NCBI GenBank assembly: GCA_021735245.1
Contig: JAIPHJ010000020.1
Location: forward strand, 1-33,201
Source of the DNA: Candidatus Bipolaricaulota bacterium
GTDB lineage: Bacteria > Bipolaricaulota > Bipolaricaulia > M55B111
Direction: 5' to 3'
DNA: 33,201 nucleotides
The translations under genes and the position numbers were made by a program. The notes under the pieces were generated by a model. The model made no database searches and was not told the DNA's origin. It saw only the letters and a program-made list of their open reading frames with translations. Shown piece after piece: positions 16,049 through 23,624 of this stretch (its first letter is position 1; every line of letters starts with the position of its first letter).

Positions 16049-17190
16049 ATGAGGGAGTTACATTGGTTGTTGCAACGGGAGTTCAGGGAAATTCTCGGCC
16101 CGAGCGGGCATTGAACCAGGCCCTTGAAGCCAACACGCTGGATTTACTGGAGATCGCCGGTGCAGTTTCGGGGTTCGAGAGGCGAATTCTAATTACGAAC
16201 TCAGAACGGTTGATAAACTTTTCCACTTCGAATAGTTCGGATGTTTCCCTCGAGAGGTCGTCCAGAAACTTTAACTTCGGCAGGTCCCTGTTTGATATTA
16301 TCAGGAATTACAATATAGAAAATCTCTTCTATATCGGAGGAGGGAGTGGACCCCTATTAGAGAAAAAAGACTTCGAAAAGATTGTTTCTTTTTTGGTAAG
16401 GACTTCCGGCACTCTGCTCGCCAATAACTTCTATTCCGCCGACATGATTGGCCTCTCCTCAGCTCAGGAGATACTGAAGTTAGACCCTCCCGAGTCCGAT
16501 AATGGACTCGGCTGGTTGGCCAGGGATGGGGGACTTAGGCCTCACGAAATGACCCGACGTGCAAAAACGCAACTCGATCTGGATACACCGGTGGATCTAA
16601 TTCCTTTAAAGCTAAGCGGTCGAGCGGACGGAAGGTTAAAAGAACACCTATCTCAGGTAACTACGGGAAATACACGAATAAGGGATATTTTACCACAGTT
16701 TACGGACCAGGAGAGCAGGCTTGTGGTCGGGGGAAGGATAGGTGCTTCGACCTGGTCTTACATGGAGAAGAATGCTGCATGTCAGGTTGACGTTATCTCC
16801 GAAGGGAGAGGGAGTTACGGTGGAAACGGTAAGAGAGGCCCAGAGTCCTTCTGGTTGGGTAAAAGCCTGCAGGATCTGGGACCTGAAAACTTCATACGAT
16901 CCGTCGGAGAAAAGGGGACCGGCTTTTTCCTCGATTCCAGGGTATTATTTGACTTTCTGGGGGAATGGCCTTCCAGAAAAGACAGGTTTTCTTCCGACCT
17001 TCTTGAGCCGAACGATGTGGAGCCTGATTACCTGCGTGATTTGACCAGGGCGGCGCGCGAGTACCCGAAACCGGTAGTGCTGGGGGGACACTCAATGATT
17101 TCAGGGTCGCTTTATCTCATGACGGACGTCGCGTGGAAATTGACTGAACCCGAGAGCGTGAACATACAACTAAAGACTTTCGAATTATGA
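16045..17190 (+). CDS. Unknown protein coupled to rpiA; possible nucleotidyltransferase-like fold
   Basis: I do not recognise this 381-residue protein. It starts with a beta strand VTLVVATG and has alternating strands and helices. A Gly-rich NLFYIGGGSGPLLEKKDFEKIVSFL segment near residues 95-120 resembles, by eye only, the way MobA/CofC-type nucleotidyltransferases present a substrate loop. GGRIGAST and ISEGRGSYGGNGKRGPES are further Gly-rich stretches. No signal peptide or membrane helix is seen. ATGA overlap with rpiA and 22 bp to nfeD place it in a single transcript with both. The fold suggestion is weak; the existence of the gene is well supported by coupling and codon structure. Confidence 0.7.
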   Translation: MNEGVTLVVATGVQGNSRPERALNQALEANTLDLLEIAGAVSGFERRILITNSERLINFSTSNSSDVSLERSSRNFNFGRSLFDIIRNYNIENLFYIGGGSGPLLEKKDFEKIVSFLVRTSGTLLANNFYSADMIGLSSAQEILKLDPPESDNGLGWLARDGGLRPHEMTRRAKTQLDLDTPVDLIPLKLSGRADGRLKEHLSQVTTGNTRIRDILPQFTDQESRLVVGGRIGASTWSYMEKNAACQVDVISEGRGSYGGNGKRGPESFWLGKSLQDLGPENFIRSVGEKGTGFFLDSRVLFDFLGEWPSRKDRFSSDLLEPNDVEPDYLRDLTRAAREYPKPVVLGGHSMISGSLYLMTDVAWKLTEPESVNIQLKTFEL

Positions 17191-17212
17191 TACAGAGATT
17201 GGGGTGAATCGT

Positions 17213-17689
17213 ATGGAAATAATACCTGCTTGGTTGTGGTTTGTAGCCGGGCTCGGCCTGTTAATTGTCGAATTAAACACGGCTACGTTCTTTTTCGGTA
17301 CTGTTGGATTTGGCGCGCTGGTAGCCAGTCTTGCCGACTTCTTCTTGCCGGGTGAGATTGGTAGTTTCGTCGTATTTGTTATCGGAACGGGCCTCGCGGC
17401 TTATCTTGCCTGGAAGTTTGACATTTATTCGAGTTCCCGTCAGACCTTAAGAACGGGCGCTGACAGGTTGATCGATGAGATTGGAACTGTTGAAGAAAAG
17501 ATCGATCCCTCGACCGGAGACGGAGTTGTTCTGGTTAACGGGGAAAAATGGAGAGCTGAGTCGAGTGACGACGTTAATATTGGTGTCGGTAAGAATATTG
17601 TCGTCGAGAATATCGAGGGAACGTCACTGGTTGTAACGGAAATCGAGGACAATAGTTCAGATGTAGCTGAAACCCCAGAGGAGGGTTAA
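17213..17689 (+). CDS. nfeD: NfeD family membrane protein
   Basis: A 158-residue NfeD1b-type protein. Three or four N-terminal membrane helices cover residues 5-75, including LWFVAGLGLLIVELNTATFFFG, and a C-terminal OB-fold beta domain (GTVEEKIDPSTGDGVVLVNGEKWRAES) follows. NfeD proteins are encoded beside SPFH/stomatin proteins and are thought to act with them in membrane microdomains. That partner follows here with a two-base gap. The ATG at 17213 is preferred over the GTG at 17204 because GGGGTGA precedes it. It lacks the ClpP-like protease domain of long NfeD forms. Confidence 0.9.
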   Translation: MEIIPAWLWFVAGLGLLIVELNTATFFFGTVGFGALVASLADFFLPGEIGSFVVFVIGTGLAAYLAWKFDIYSSSRQTLRTGADRLIDEIGTVEEKIDPSTGDGVVLVNGEKWRAESSDDVNIGVGKNIVVENIEGTSLVVTEIEDNSSDVAETPEEG

Positions 17690-17691
17690 AA

Positions 17692-18756
17692 ATGACCCTG
17701 ATAATAATTTTAGCGGCAATTGCGTTCGTATTGGTATTTGGTTCCTGGGCGACTACTCTGGTGCGCCAGTACCAGAAGGGGTTACTGGAGACGTTCGGTA
17801 AGTACTCCTCGACGTACGAGCCGGGGCTCCATTTTATCTTCCCGTTCGTCCAGAAAGTCCGTAAAATCGACATGAGGGAAAAGACACTGGACGTACCGCG
17901 TCAGGACGTAATTACAAAAGATAACGCTACGGTAACCGTCGACGCAATCGTCTATTACAAGCCTACAGATGCCAAGAAAGTCGAGTACGAAGTGGAGAAT
18001 TTTGAACAGGCGGCGGTTCGGCTCGCTCAGACGAACTTAAGAAGCGAAATTGGCGAGATGGACCTGGACCAGTCACTTTCTTCCCGGGAAACCATAAACT
18101 CCAAATTGCTTAATACTCTGGATAAGGAAACGGACAAGTGGGGCGTAAGAGTAACCAAAGTAGAGATAAGAGAGATCACGCCTCCGGAAGACGTAAAGGA
18201 CGCAATGGCCCAGCAGCTAAAAGCCGAAAGGCGGAGACGAGCAGAAGTTCTGAAGGCGGAAGGAAGCAAGAAAGCGGCAATATTGAAAGCCGAAGGTGGA
18301 AAGCGTGCGGCGGTCCTGGAAGCAGAAGGTGAGGCAAACGCGAGAAGGAAGCGGGCCGATGCAAAGCGTTACGAGTACATTACGGAAGCAGAAGGTGAGG
18401 CAAACGCCATTCAGGGCATATTTGGAGCCTACCACAAAGGGAAGCCGACGAAACAGATTCTTACCCTCAAAGCTTACGAAGCGATGAAGGAGCTTGCAGA
18501 CGGTAGAGCTTCGAAACTCATAGTACCTTCCGGTACTGCTGACATTCTGGGCGCAGTTAGCAGTATAATGGGAATATCCAAGGAAGACGGGTTCCCTGAT
18601 TTCGAGGAAGGGGAATTCGAGGAAGGCAAAGGCAAGGATCTGGTTGAGGGTCTATCTGAGAAGGCGGAAGAAGCCCGGACGGAATTCGAGAAAAGGGCGG
18701 AAGAAATACAGGAAGAGGCCGAAAGGCGAGCTGCAGAAGAACTCGAGGAGGAATAG
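17692..18756 (+). CDS. SPFH/Band 7 (stomatin-like) membrane protein
   Basis: A 354-residue stomatin/QmcA-type scaffold protein. One N-terminal membrane helix (residues 2-20) is followed by the SPFH domain (LLETFGKYSSTYEPGLHFIFPFVQKV through VTKVEIREITPPEDV). A long Ala/Glu/Lys/Arg coiled coil then has recurring EAEGEANA-type units, and the C-terminus is very acidic. Such proteins oligomerise at the membrane and influence proteases and lipid organisation. The upstream NfeD gene is its usual partner. ATG start with GAGGAGGG upstream. DNA inside the coiled coil contains a duplicated 24-bp block. The last gene of the rpiA transcript; its stop lies 31 bp from that of the convergent transporter gene. 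Confidence 0.92.
   Translation: MTLIIILAAIAFVLVFGSWATTLVRQYQKGLLETFGKYSSTYEPGLHFIFPFVQKVRKIDMREKTLDVPRQDVITKDNATVTVDAIVYYKPTDAKKVEYEVENFEQAAVRLAQTNLRSEIGEMDLDQSLSSRETINSKLLNTLDKETDKWGVRVTKVEIREITPPEDVKDAMAQQLKAERRRRAEVLKAEGSKKAAILKAEGGKRAAVLEAEGEANARRKRADAKRYEYITEAEGEANAIQGIFGAYHKGKPTKQILTLKAYEAMKELADGRASKLIVPSGTADILGAVSSIMGISKEDGFPDFEEGEFEEGKGKDLVEGLSEKAEEARTEFEKRAEEIQEEAERRAAEELEEE
18318..18407 (+). repeat. Duplicated 24-bp block inside the SPFH gene
   Basis: Bases 18318-18341 and 18384-18407 are identical. The offset is 66 bp, exactly 22 codons, so the duplication preserves the frame and the coiled-coil register and yields the repeated residues EAEGEANA. Recent unequal exchange or gene conversion between coiled-coil repeats is likely. 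Confidence 0.9.
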
Positions 18757-18787
18757 AAACTACCCAGAGTAACATTTGTCGGGGGAT

Positions 18788-19669
18788 CTAAGCGACTTCT
18801 TCTAGCAATTCCTGCCGCCAGAGAAAATAGATACTCAAAAGCACAAAAGATCCCCCGGCTATTACCCAGTAAGATGGGTACTCTTCGAAAAAGAGAATTG
18901 CCAGCAGCGAAGACCCGATTGGTTCACCCAGTATAGTAACACCGATCATAGACGCTTTTACTTCACTCAATAGCCAGTTAAAGGAAGTATGTCCTATCAG
19001 AGTTGGGATTATAGCGAGGAGCAGAAATAGGGAGAAATTATACGGCGAATAGCCAACCAGGGGCAATCCCGCAACCAGACAAAAAACCAGGAGAAAGACC
19101 GCGCTAAATCCGTAGACTATCAGTATATAGGGTAATATCTTGATTCTATCCCTAACCTCTCCCCCGATAAGAAAATAACCTGCAGCCATAACGGCACCCA
19201 GCAGGGCAAATACGTCCCCCAATAACCCGAACTCCGTTCCCTGGAAGTCTCCAAAACCGATCAGAAAACTCCCCGCCGCAGCCACCGCAATACCTAAGAG
19301 GAACCTCTTCGAAGCCTTCTTGTCCAGGAATGTGGTTTCGATTAAAACGATAAAGAGGGGTTGGGTTGTAACAAGCACTACCGAACTGGCCACGCTCGTG
19401 TGACTGAGTGAAGTTACCCAGAAGGCGAAATGGAAACTCAAGAGTAGACCGGCAATTATCAATAGAAGGAGGTCTTTCCGCGTCAGCTTACGTAACTCTC
19501 CGCCGATGTTTCCCCGGTAAGAGACGTAGAAAAAAATTATTAACGAAGAGAAGAACATTCTGTAGAATGAAATAATTAGCGGCGGAGCCGTACTCAACCT
19601 GATGAATATTGCGGCAAAGGAGACCGCCACCACGCCAGAAATCATTACTAGTACGGTTTTTGGCTTCAT
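18788..19669 (-). CDS. EamA/DMT superfamily transporter
   Basis: A polytopic inner-membrane protein of about 293 residues with ten predicted helices in two EamA halves. The first half starts VLVMISGVVAVSFAAIFIR and contains HTSVASSVVLVTTQPLFIVLIE, the typical helix 3-4 region. The second half contains FNWLLSEVKASMIGVTILGEPIGSSLLAILFFEEYP, the classic GEP-type motif. Substrates in this superfamily include amino acids, nucleotide sugars and metabolites, and none can be assigned. The ATG at 19669 was chosen; a TTG four codons upstream is possible. It is alone on its transcript, converging with the SPFH gene. Confidence 0.9.
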   Translation of the reverse strand: MKPKTVLVMISGVVAVSFAAIFIRLSTAPPLIISFYRMFFSSLIIFFYVSYRGNIGGELRKLTRKDLLLLIIAGLLLSFHFAFWVTSLSHTSVASSVVLVTTQPLFIVLIETTFLDKKASKRFLLGIAVAAAGSFLIGFGDFQGTEFGLLGDVFALLGAVMAAGYFLIGGEVRDRIKILPYILIVYGFSAVFLLVFCLVAGLPLVGYSPYNFSLFLLLAIIPTLIGHTSFNWLLSEVKASMIGVTILGEPIGSSLLAILFFEEYPSYWVIAGGSFVLLSIYFLWRQELLEEVA

Positions 19670-19842
19670 TGCCTGGCACAACCCCCTTTGAATATCGTCT
19701 TAACTGAGAACGACTCAATAACTATAGCGGAAAGCCAACCGATCCTAAATTAACAAAACAAATTTAGGTGGTCGTTCTTCGGATCGAAGCGTGATTGGAT
19801 TCGGTTAACGTGGACGGAATAACACCGCTAACGCGTGGATTA

Positions 19843-19871
19843 TTGACAATATCCGGAAATGTACCTAATAT
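19843..19871 (+). promoter_or_regulatory. Strong promoter before a long structured leader
   Basis: A perfect TTGACA (19843-19848), a 17-bp spacer and TAATAT (19866-19871), the same -10 sequence as in the DUF5320 promoter. Expected initiation is near 19878, about 188 nt ahead of the downstream start codon. The rest of 19670-19842 is gene-free and shows no other feature I can support. Confidence 0.75.
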
Positions 19872-19877
19872 CTACGA

Positions 19878-20065
19878 AGGCAAGCTTCTGGACATTTATT
19901 GGTTTACGGAGAATACCCCGCCCTTACACGGGGATTAATCCGAAAGTTTGTAAGTAAACGGAAATCGCGGTGGCAAAGCCATGAATCAGGCGTGATGTCC
20001 CGCCCTGTGGGCAAGGATATCGCGATTAAAGCGATTTCTTTACCACTTAAAAGGGAGGAAGGACA
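19878..20065 (+). promoter_or_regulatory. Structured 5' leader with mutually exclusive helices
   Basis: The first domain pairs GTTTAC (19902-19907) with GTAAAC (19954-19959), enclosing CCCCG/CGGGG (19916-19920/19929-19933). The second contains GGC-AAA-GCC (19972-19980) and TCC.GCCC/GGGC..GGA (19998-20017). Its closing helix has two alternatives: GAAATCGC (19961-19968) with GCGATTTC (20031-20038), or ATCGCG (19964-19969) with CGCGAT (20021-20026), which cannot coexist. GGGAGGAAGG follows at 20053-20062. This looks like a switchable leader. A decayed right end of an IS200/IS605-type element (TnpB guide-RNA scaffold) is an alternative. No known riboswitch was recognised. Confidence 0.5.
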
Positions 20066-21385
20066 ATTAATCGCAAACCAAAACTTGAAATTTTAGACTT
20101 GAGCTGGGGTTTTTCCGAAGAAGTTGATACGGAGTCATTTCGAATAAGCAGGGGAGAGTTTGCGAAAGCGGATTCCCTGTCTGATTTCGACGTAGTTTTT
20201 ATCGACCCCGGGGGGATTGATCAACTATGGACGGACCACCTTCGCCCTCAATCAGACGGTAAATTTAGGACTAACCCGGAAGATGACAGGGGGCTGGCCA
20301 GAGGCATGGAAAATCTTTTTCGAGCAAGAAGAGAAGAAGTGGTTAACCTGCTCGAGAAAGCCGGAGGGACAATATTCTGTAAACTCAGGAAACCGGGCAG
20401 GGAATTGACTGTATTGAAGAGGGACGAAAAGGAAGAATTCAACAGGTACTCCTGGTTGCCGGATCCTGAAAAGGAACTAATTAAAGGTGGGCGAGCTATT
20501 GAAAACAGGCAGGGAAAGCGCCTGTCTCTTAGGGAAATTTCGTCACCCGCAGTCACGTTATTAAACGATTTTAAGGAAACCGTCTCCTACGAAGCAGTCC
20601 TCTCAAACGAAAAAACCTCCGATAGTCAATCTTTTGAGATTTTTGCAACCACGCCGACGGGGAACGTAGCCTCGCTCAGTATTGATAGGGGAGACGGCAG
20701 CATCGTCTTCTTACCCGCCGGAGTTGAGCTTGAAGTCTCGGGCGAACGTAAGTTGCTGGAGGTAGCTGAAAAAGTGGTGAGAGGTGGTGGTTACTTTAGT
20801 CCGTCCTGGCTCGATAAGTACAATCTCCCCGCGGAAAAAGATATAAGGAATGAACTTGAGAAAATAGACCGTGAAGTCTCGCGGTTACAAAAGCAGAAGC
20901 AAGAAGAGACGAAGGAACTAAGAGATATTGACGTACTCAAGGGACTACTTTCCTCGAGGACGAACTACGAACTAAAATCCAGCCTTTCCCGGGCGCTTGA
21001 GGTAGCCGGGTTCGACGTTGAGGAAGGAGGTTCCGGCATAGACCTGATTGTAACGGATTCGGAGAAAGTAAACCTGGCAATTACTGTAGGTGCCAATGCG
21101 GAAGCACCTGTAGATTTAGATCCCTATCACAGACTGGTAAGGGGAATTAACGAACTAAAAATATTTGAGAACAAAGACCCCCAGGGGGTCGTAGTCGTGA
21201 ATGGATTCGGGGCGGAAGACCCGGCGGGCCGTGGAGATCAGCTGGAAGAAGAACTGCTTGAAGGTTGCAATCTCTATGGATTTACCGTTCTGACGGCAGA
21301 GGAAATCTTTGGAAGAATCAAGGAGATCAAAAAAGGGTCAGTGGGTTCGAGAGAGGGTCTCATAAAGCTATTTGAGAACGGGTAA
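20066..21385 (+). CDS. Unknown protein with coiled coil and degenerate nuclease-like C-terminus; ATT start
   Basis: A 439-residue cytosolic protein I cannot name. Residues 8-115 look alpha/beta, with DVVFIDPGGIDQLW and LLEKAGGTIFCKLRKPG suggesting a Rossmann or class I amidotransferase-like fold. A beta-rich middle follows, then a coiled coil (about 255-290, NELEKIDREVSRLQKQKQEE). The C-terminal 130 residues resemble a restriction-endonuclease-like domain: ALEVAGFDVEEGGSGIDLIV supplies a D, but where ExK is expected the sequence is LAITVG, so catalysis is doubtful. No ATG/GTG/TTG lies near the strong GGGAGGAAGG; the in-frame ATT at 20066 is correctly spaced, while TTG at 20099 has no ribosome binding site and would remove conserved-looking LEILDLSWGF. 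Confidence 0.7.
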   Translation: MNRKPKLEILDLSWGFSEEVDTESFRISRGEFAKADSLSDFDVVFIDPGGIDQLWTDHLRPQSDGKFRTNPEDDRGLARGMENLFRARREEVVNLLEKAGGTIFCKLRKPGRELTVLKRDEKEEFNRYSWLPDPEKELIKGGRAIENRQGKRLSLREISSPAVTLLNDFKETVSYEAVLSNEKTSDSQSFEIFATTPTGNVASLSIDRGDGSIVFLPAGVELEVSGERKLLEVAEKVVRGGGYFSPSWLDKYNLPAEKDIRNELEKIDREVSRLQKQKQEETKELRDIDVLKGLLSSRTNYELKSSLSRALEVAGFDVEEGGSGIDLIVTDSEKVNLAITVGANAEAPVDLDPYHRLVRGINELKIFENKDPQGVVVVNGFGAEDPAGRGDQLEEELLEGCNLYGFTVLTAEEIFGRIKEIKKGSVGSREGLIKLFENG

Positions 21386-21395
21386 CTTCTCGTTT

Positions 21396-21456
21396 TTTAC
21401 CAATACTAGCTGAGAACCCCCCGGGGCTCGCCCCGGGGATGAATAATCTGGTCTAC
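21396..21456 (+). repeat. R2 hairpin module, copy at 21.4 kb
   Basis: Bases 21396-21416 are identical to the reverse complement of 10322-10342. A hairpin follows with CCCCGGGG arms at 21419-21426 and 21431-21438 around a CTCG loop, then ATGAATAATCTGGTCTA, which resembles the 10.3-kb copy with an indel. It sits between the unknown gene and treT, in treT orientation, ending a few bases before the treT ribosome binding site. Confidence 0.6.
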
Positions 21457-21470
21457 CTCGAGGTGATAGC

Positions 21471-22667
21471 GTGAAGCACCTGGAAGATTATCGAGATATC
21501 GTCGGTGACGAGGTTATTTCGGAGATATTCCGTAAGAGCAAAGGACTGTACGGAAAAAAAATTCTTCACGTCAACTCAAGCTATCAGGGAGGCGGAGTGG
21601 CGGAGATTCTAAACCATCTAGTCCCTCTCATGAGCGACCTCGGGATAGAAGTAGACTGGAGGGTTATTCACGGCCATAACGATTTCTTCAACGTTACTAA
21701 AAAATTCCATAACGCGCTTCAGGGAGAGGAGATTAATTTTTCCCGGTTGAAGCGATCGGTTTACACCGAGACTAACAAAAAATTCACCACCTATTCAAGG
21801 ATCGATCACGACGCAGTGATCATTCACGATCCCCAACCTCTTCCGCTCATCAGGTATTTCAAGAAGCGTCAGCCCTGGCTCTGGCGGGCCCACATAGACC
21901 TTTCGGAACCTAACGCCGAGGTCTGGGACTATTTGAAGCAGTTTATAATTCGGTACGACAGGGTAATATTCTCCGCAAAGGACTTCATTTCAAGCGATAT
22001 CGGAACGGAGTCCGAGATAATTTACCCCTCCATAGATCCTCTTACCGTCAAGAACAAAGAAATAGGTCGGGATACGATAGATAAGTACCTAGCTAAATAC
22101 GGAATCAAGGACGATAAGCCGATAATCAGCCAGATATCACGATTCGATAAATGGAAGGATCCGGAAGGTGTAATTGAAGTTTTTGACAGAGTCAACGAGG
22201 AAGTCGATTGCAGGTTGGTATTGCTTGGGGCGATGGCAACCGACGATCCCGAGGGCCCGAAAGTGTACGAATCCATAATGGAAAAGTCAAAAGGTCGTGA
22301 CGACATAATTGTGATTAACAAAGAAAGTGATATTCTCGTAAACGTTATTCAAAGGGTCTCGTCCGTGGTATTGCAAAAATCCCTAAAAGAGGGATTCGGA
22401 TTAACCGTAACGGAAGCAATGTGGAAGGGTAGTCCTGTTGTAGTCTCGGATGTAGGGGGGATACCGCTTCAGGTTACAGACGGCGAGACCGGTTTTCTGG
22501 TTGATCCCGAGGATTACGAAGAGGTAGCGTCCCGAATACTGGCTATTCTGAACGATTCCGAACTCGGTGCCAAACTCGGTGGAAGCGCCCATAGTAACGT
22601 CAAGGAGCACTTTTTAATCACCAGGCATTTGCTCGACTGGCTCGAAGTGTTAAAGAAGACGATTTAA
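21471..22667 (+). CDS. treT: Trehalose glycosyltransferring synthase (TreT-like GT4)
   Basis: A 398-residue GT4 glycosyltransferase closely resembling archaeal and Thermotogales TreT, which forms trehalose from a nucleotide-diphosphoglucose and glucose. Support comes from LHVNSSYQGGGVAEILNHLVPLM near the N-terminus and IIHDPQPLPLI and WRAHIDLSEPN for acceptor binding. PIISQISRFDKWKDPEGVIE opens the nucleotide domain, and the EGFGLTVTEA (E-x7-E) motif is present. Trehalose is a compatible solute, which fits a salt-stressed host. Start is GTG after GAGGTGAT. The R2 hairpin element immediately precedes it. Sucrose- or other trehalose-family GT4 enzymes are less likely given the acceptor motifs. 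Confidence 0.88.
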   Translation: MKHLEDYRDIVGDEVISEIFRKSKGLYGKKILHVNSSYQGGGVAEILNHLVPLMSDLGIEVDWRVIHGHNDFFNVTKKFHNALQGEEINFSRLKRSVYTETNKKFTTYSRIDHDAVIIHDPQPLPLIRYFKKRQPWLWRAHIDLSEPNAEVWDYLKQFIIRYDRVIFSAKDFISSDIGTESEIIYPSIDPLTVKNKEIGRDTIDKYLAKYGIKDDKPIISQISRFDKWKDPEGVIEVFDRVNEEVDCRLVLLGAMATDDPEGPKVYESIMEKSKGRDDIIVINKESDILVNVIQRVSSVVLQKSLKEGFGLTVTEAMWKGSPVVVSDVGGIPLQVTDGETGFLVDPEDYEEVASRILAILNDSELGAKLGGSAHSNVKEHFLITRHLLDWLEVLKKTI

Positions 22668-22788
22668 GCGCTGGGTGCCGTCTTATTACGTCGGGTGGGA
22701 CCTTCTCCCGGATCGTCGCCAGTTTTATATACAATTAACAATAGGGTCTCCGGGTTTGACGGAGTCCGGTCGGGATAACAGATTTCGG

Positions 22789-23343
22789 TTAGGATTTTGG
22801 TAGAACCGAACTAAGTCCCGATTGGACTAATGCGGATATTATTCCTACGACTATTGCCGATATAGCCATCTTTAGACCCGATTTGATGAGGCTTCTCCGG
22901 GAAATCCTGCCCATTACAAGTCCTACGAACAGGCCCAGCAGAGAGGTTAGCAATACGGCCAGGAATATCGAGGTTCGGGAAGGGAAGAAGAAATAGGGCG
23001 TAACCGGCACCAGTGCGCCGAACGCCGTCGCGATCCCGTCGGCAAGACTCTGTTTGTTGACTTCCTGTTTTCCCTCGTGGTACACCTCGGTCTCTGTCAT
23101 GTCCTTTCTCAACATTGCCTCTTTCAGGGTGTTAATATTTATCATCAGTTCAGTTTCGTAGGACGTGAAGGCGGCAAAAATGTTGGAGAAGCTGTTAGCG
23201 AGCCCTCCCGAAATTCCTGCTGCGATTATTACTTCAGGCGGAGCTCCCGTAGCTCCAATTACTACTCCCAGCGTGGATAGAGTTCCGTCCATCATCCCTC
23301 TGGTAGCGGCAACGAGTTCCTGTTCAATATCTTCGTAATCCAT
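22789..23343 (-). CDS. TIGR00267/VIT-like membrane protein
   Basis: A 184-residue membrane protein with ARG.MDGTLSTLGVVIGATG, a GISGGLANSFSNIFAAF second helix, a charged loop (EAMLRKDMTETEVYHEGK), and three C-terminal helices. This arrangement matches the archaeal TIGR00267 family, a short relative of the VIT1/CCC1 iron/manganese transporter family. Transport of a divalent metal is plausible but unproven. ATG start, with GGGGTGG upstream. The DUF211 gene lies 281 bp upstream on the same strand, with an attenuator-like structure between them. Both families are largely archaeal, suggesting joint acquisition. Confidence 0.8.
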   Translation of the reverse strand: MDYEDIEQELVAATRGMMDGTLSTLGVVIGATGAPPEVIIAAGISGGLANSFSNIFAAFTSYETELMININTLKEAMLRKDMTETEVYHEGKQEVNKQSLADGIATAFGALVPVTPYFFFPSRTSIFLAVLLTSLLGLFVGLVMGRISRRSLIKSGLKMAISAIVVGIISALVQSGLSSVLPKS

Positions 23344-23393
23344 GATTAGCTTCCACCCCTGTGAAATAATAGATTTGATTCTTTTCGATTTAT

Positions 23394-23432
23394 AAAAACT
23401 CTCCGAGAAAGACCCGAACCCTGGTGCGGAGA
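23394..23432 (-). promoter_or_regulatory. Possible attenuator before the VIT-like gene
   Basis: On the minus strand TCTCCG pairs with CGGAGA (23432-23427 with 23405-23400) and is followed by a T run (23398-23394). An overlapping CCGAA/TTCGG pairing in the same region would compete with it. The helix is short and its loop long, so this is tentative. It lies about 50 bp upstream of the start codon, within the 281-bp gap between DUF211 and this gene. Confidence 0.3.
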
Positions 23433-23624
23433 TTCGGCCGGAAAAACTATAATAGTGGTCTCGGCTTTTAAGGTGGGTTATACATTTACGATCAGGGCAG
23501 GTTTAAACATAGCCCCCAGTTTCTTTTGGTGGGAGGTTTTTCTGAATCTTACCATCGGACAATAGCCTCCTTATACACTCTCCGGTGCCGAATGTGCAGA
23601 GGTGAGCATGAAAGACTCCCCAAA

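Noticed and set aside
19682-20065. Remnant of a tnpB gene
   Set aside because: Hairpins recall IS200/IS605 ends, but no frame in the region reads as a TnpB C-terminus (no zinc-finger CxxC pattern), so only the structural similarity is kept as an alternative.
19899-20096. A 65-codon plus-strand frame inside the structured leader
   Set aside because: It has no ribosome binding site, starts at TTG, overlaps the next gene's start, and its sequence is explained by the paired segments of the leader.
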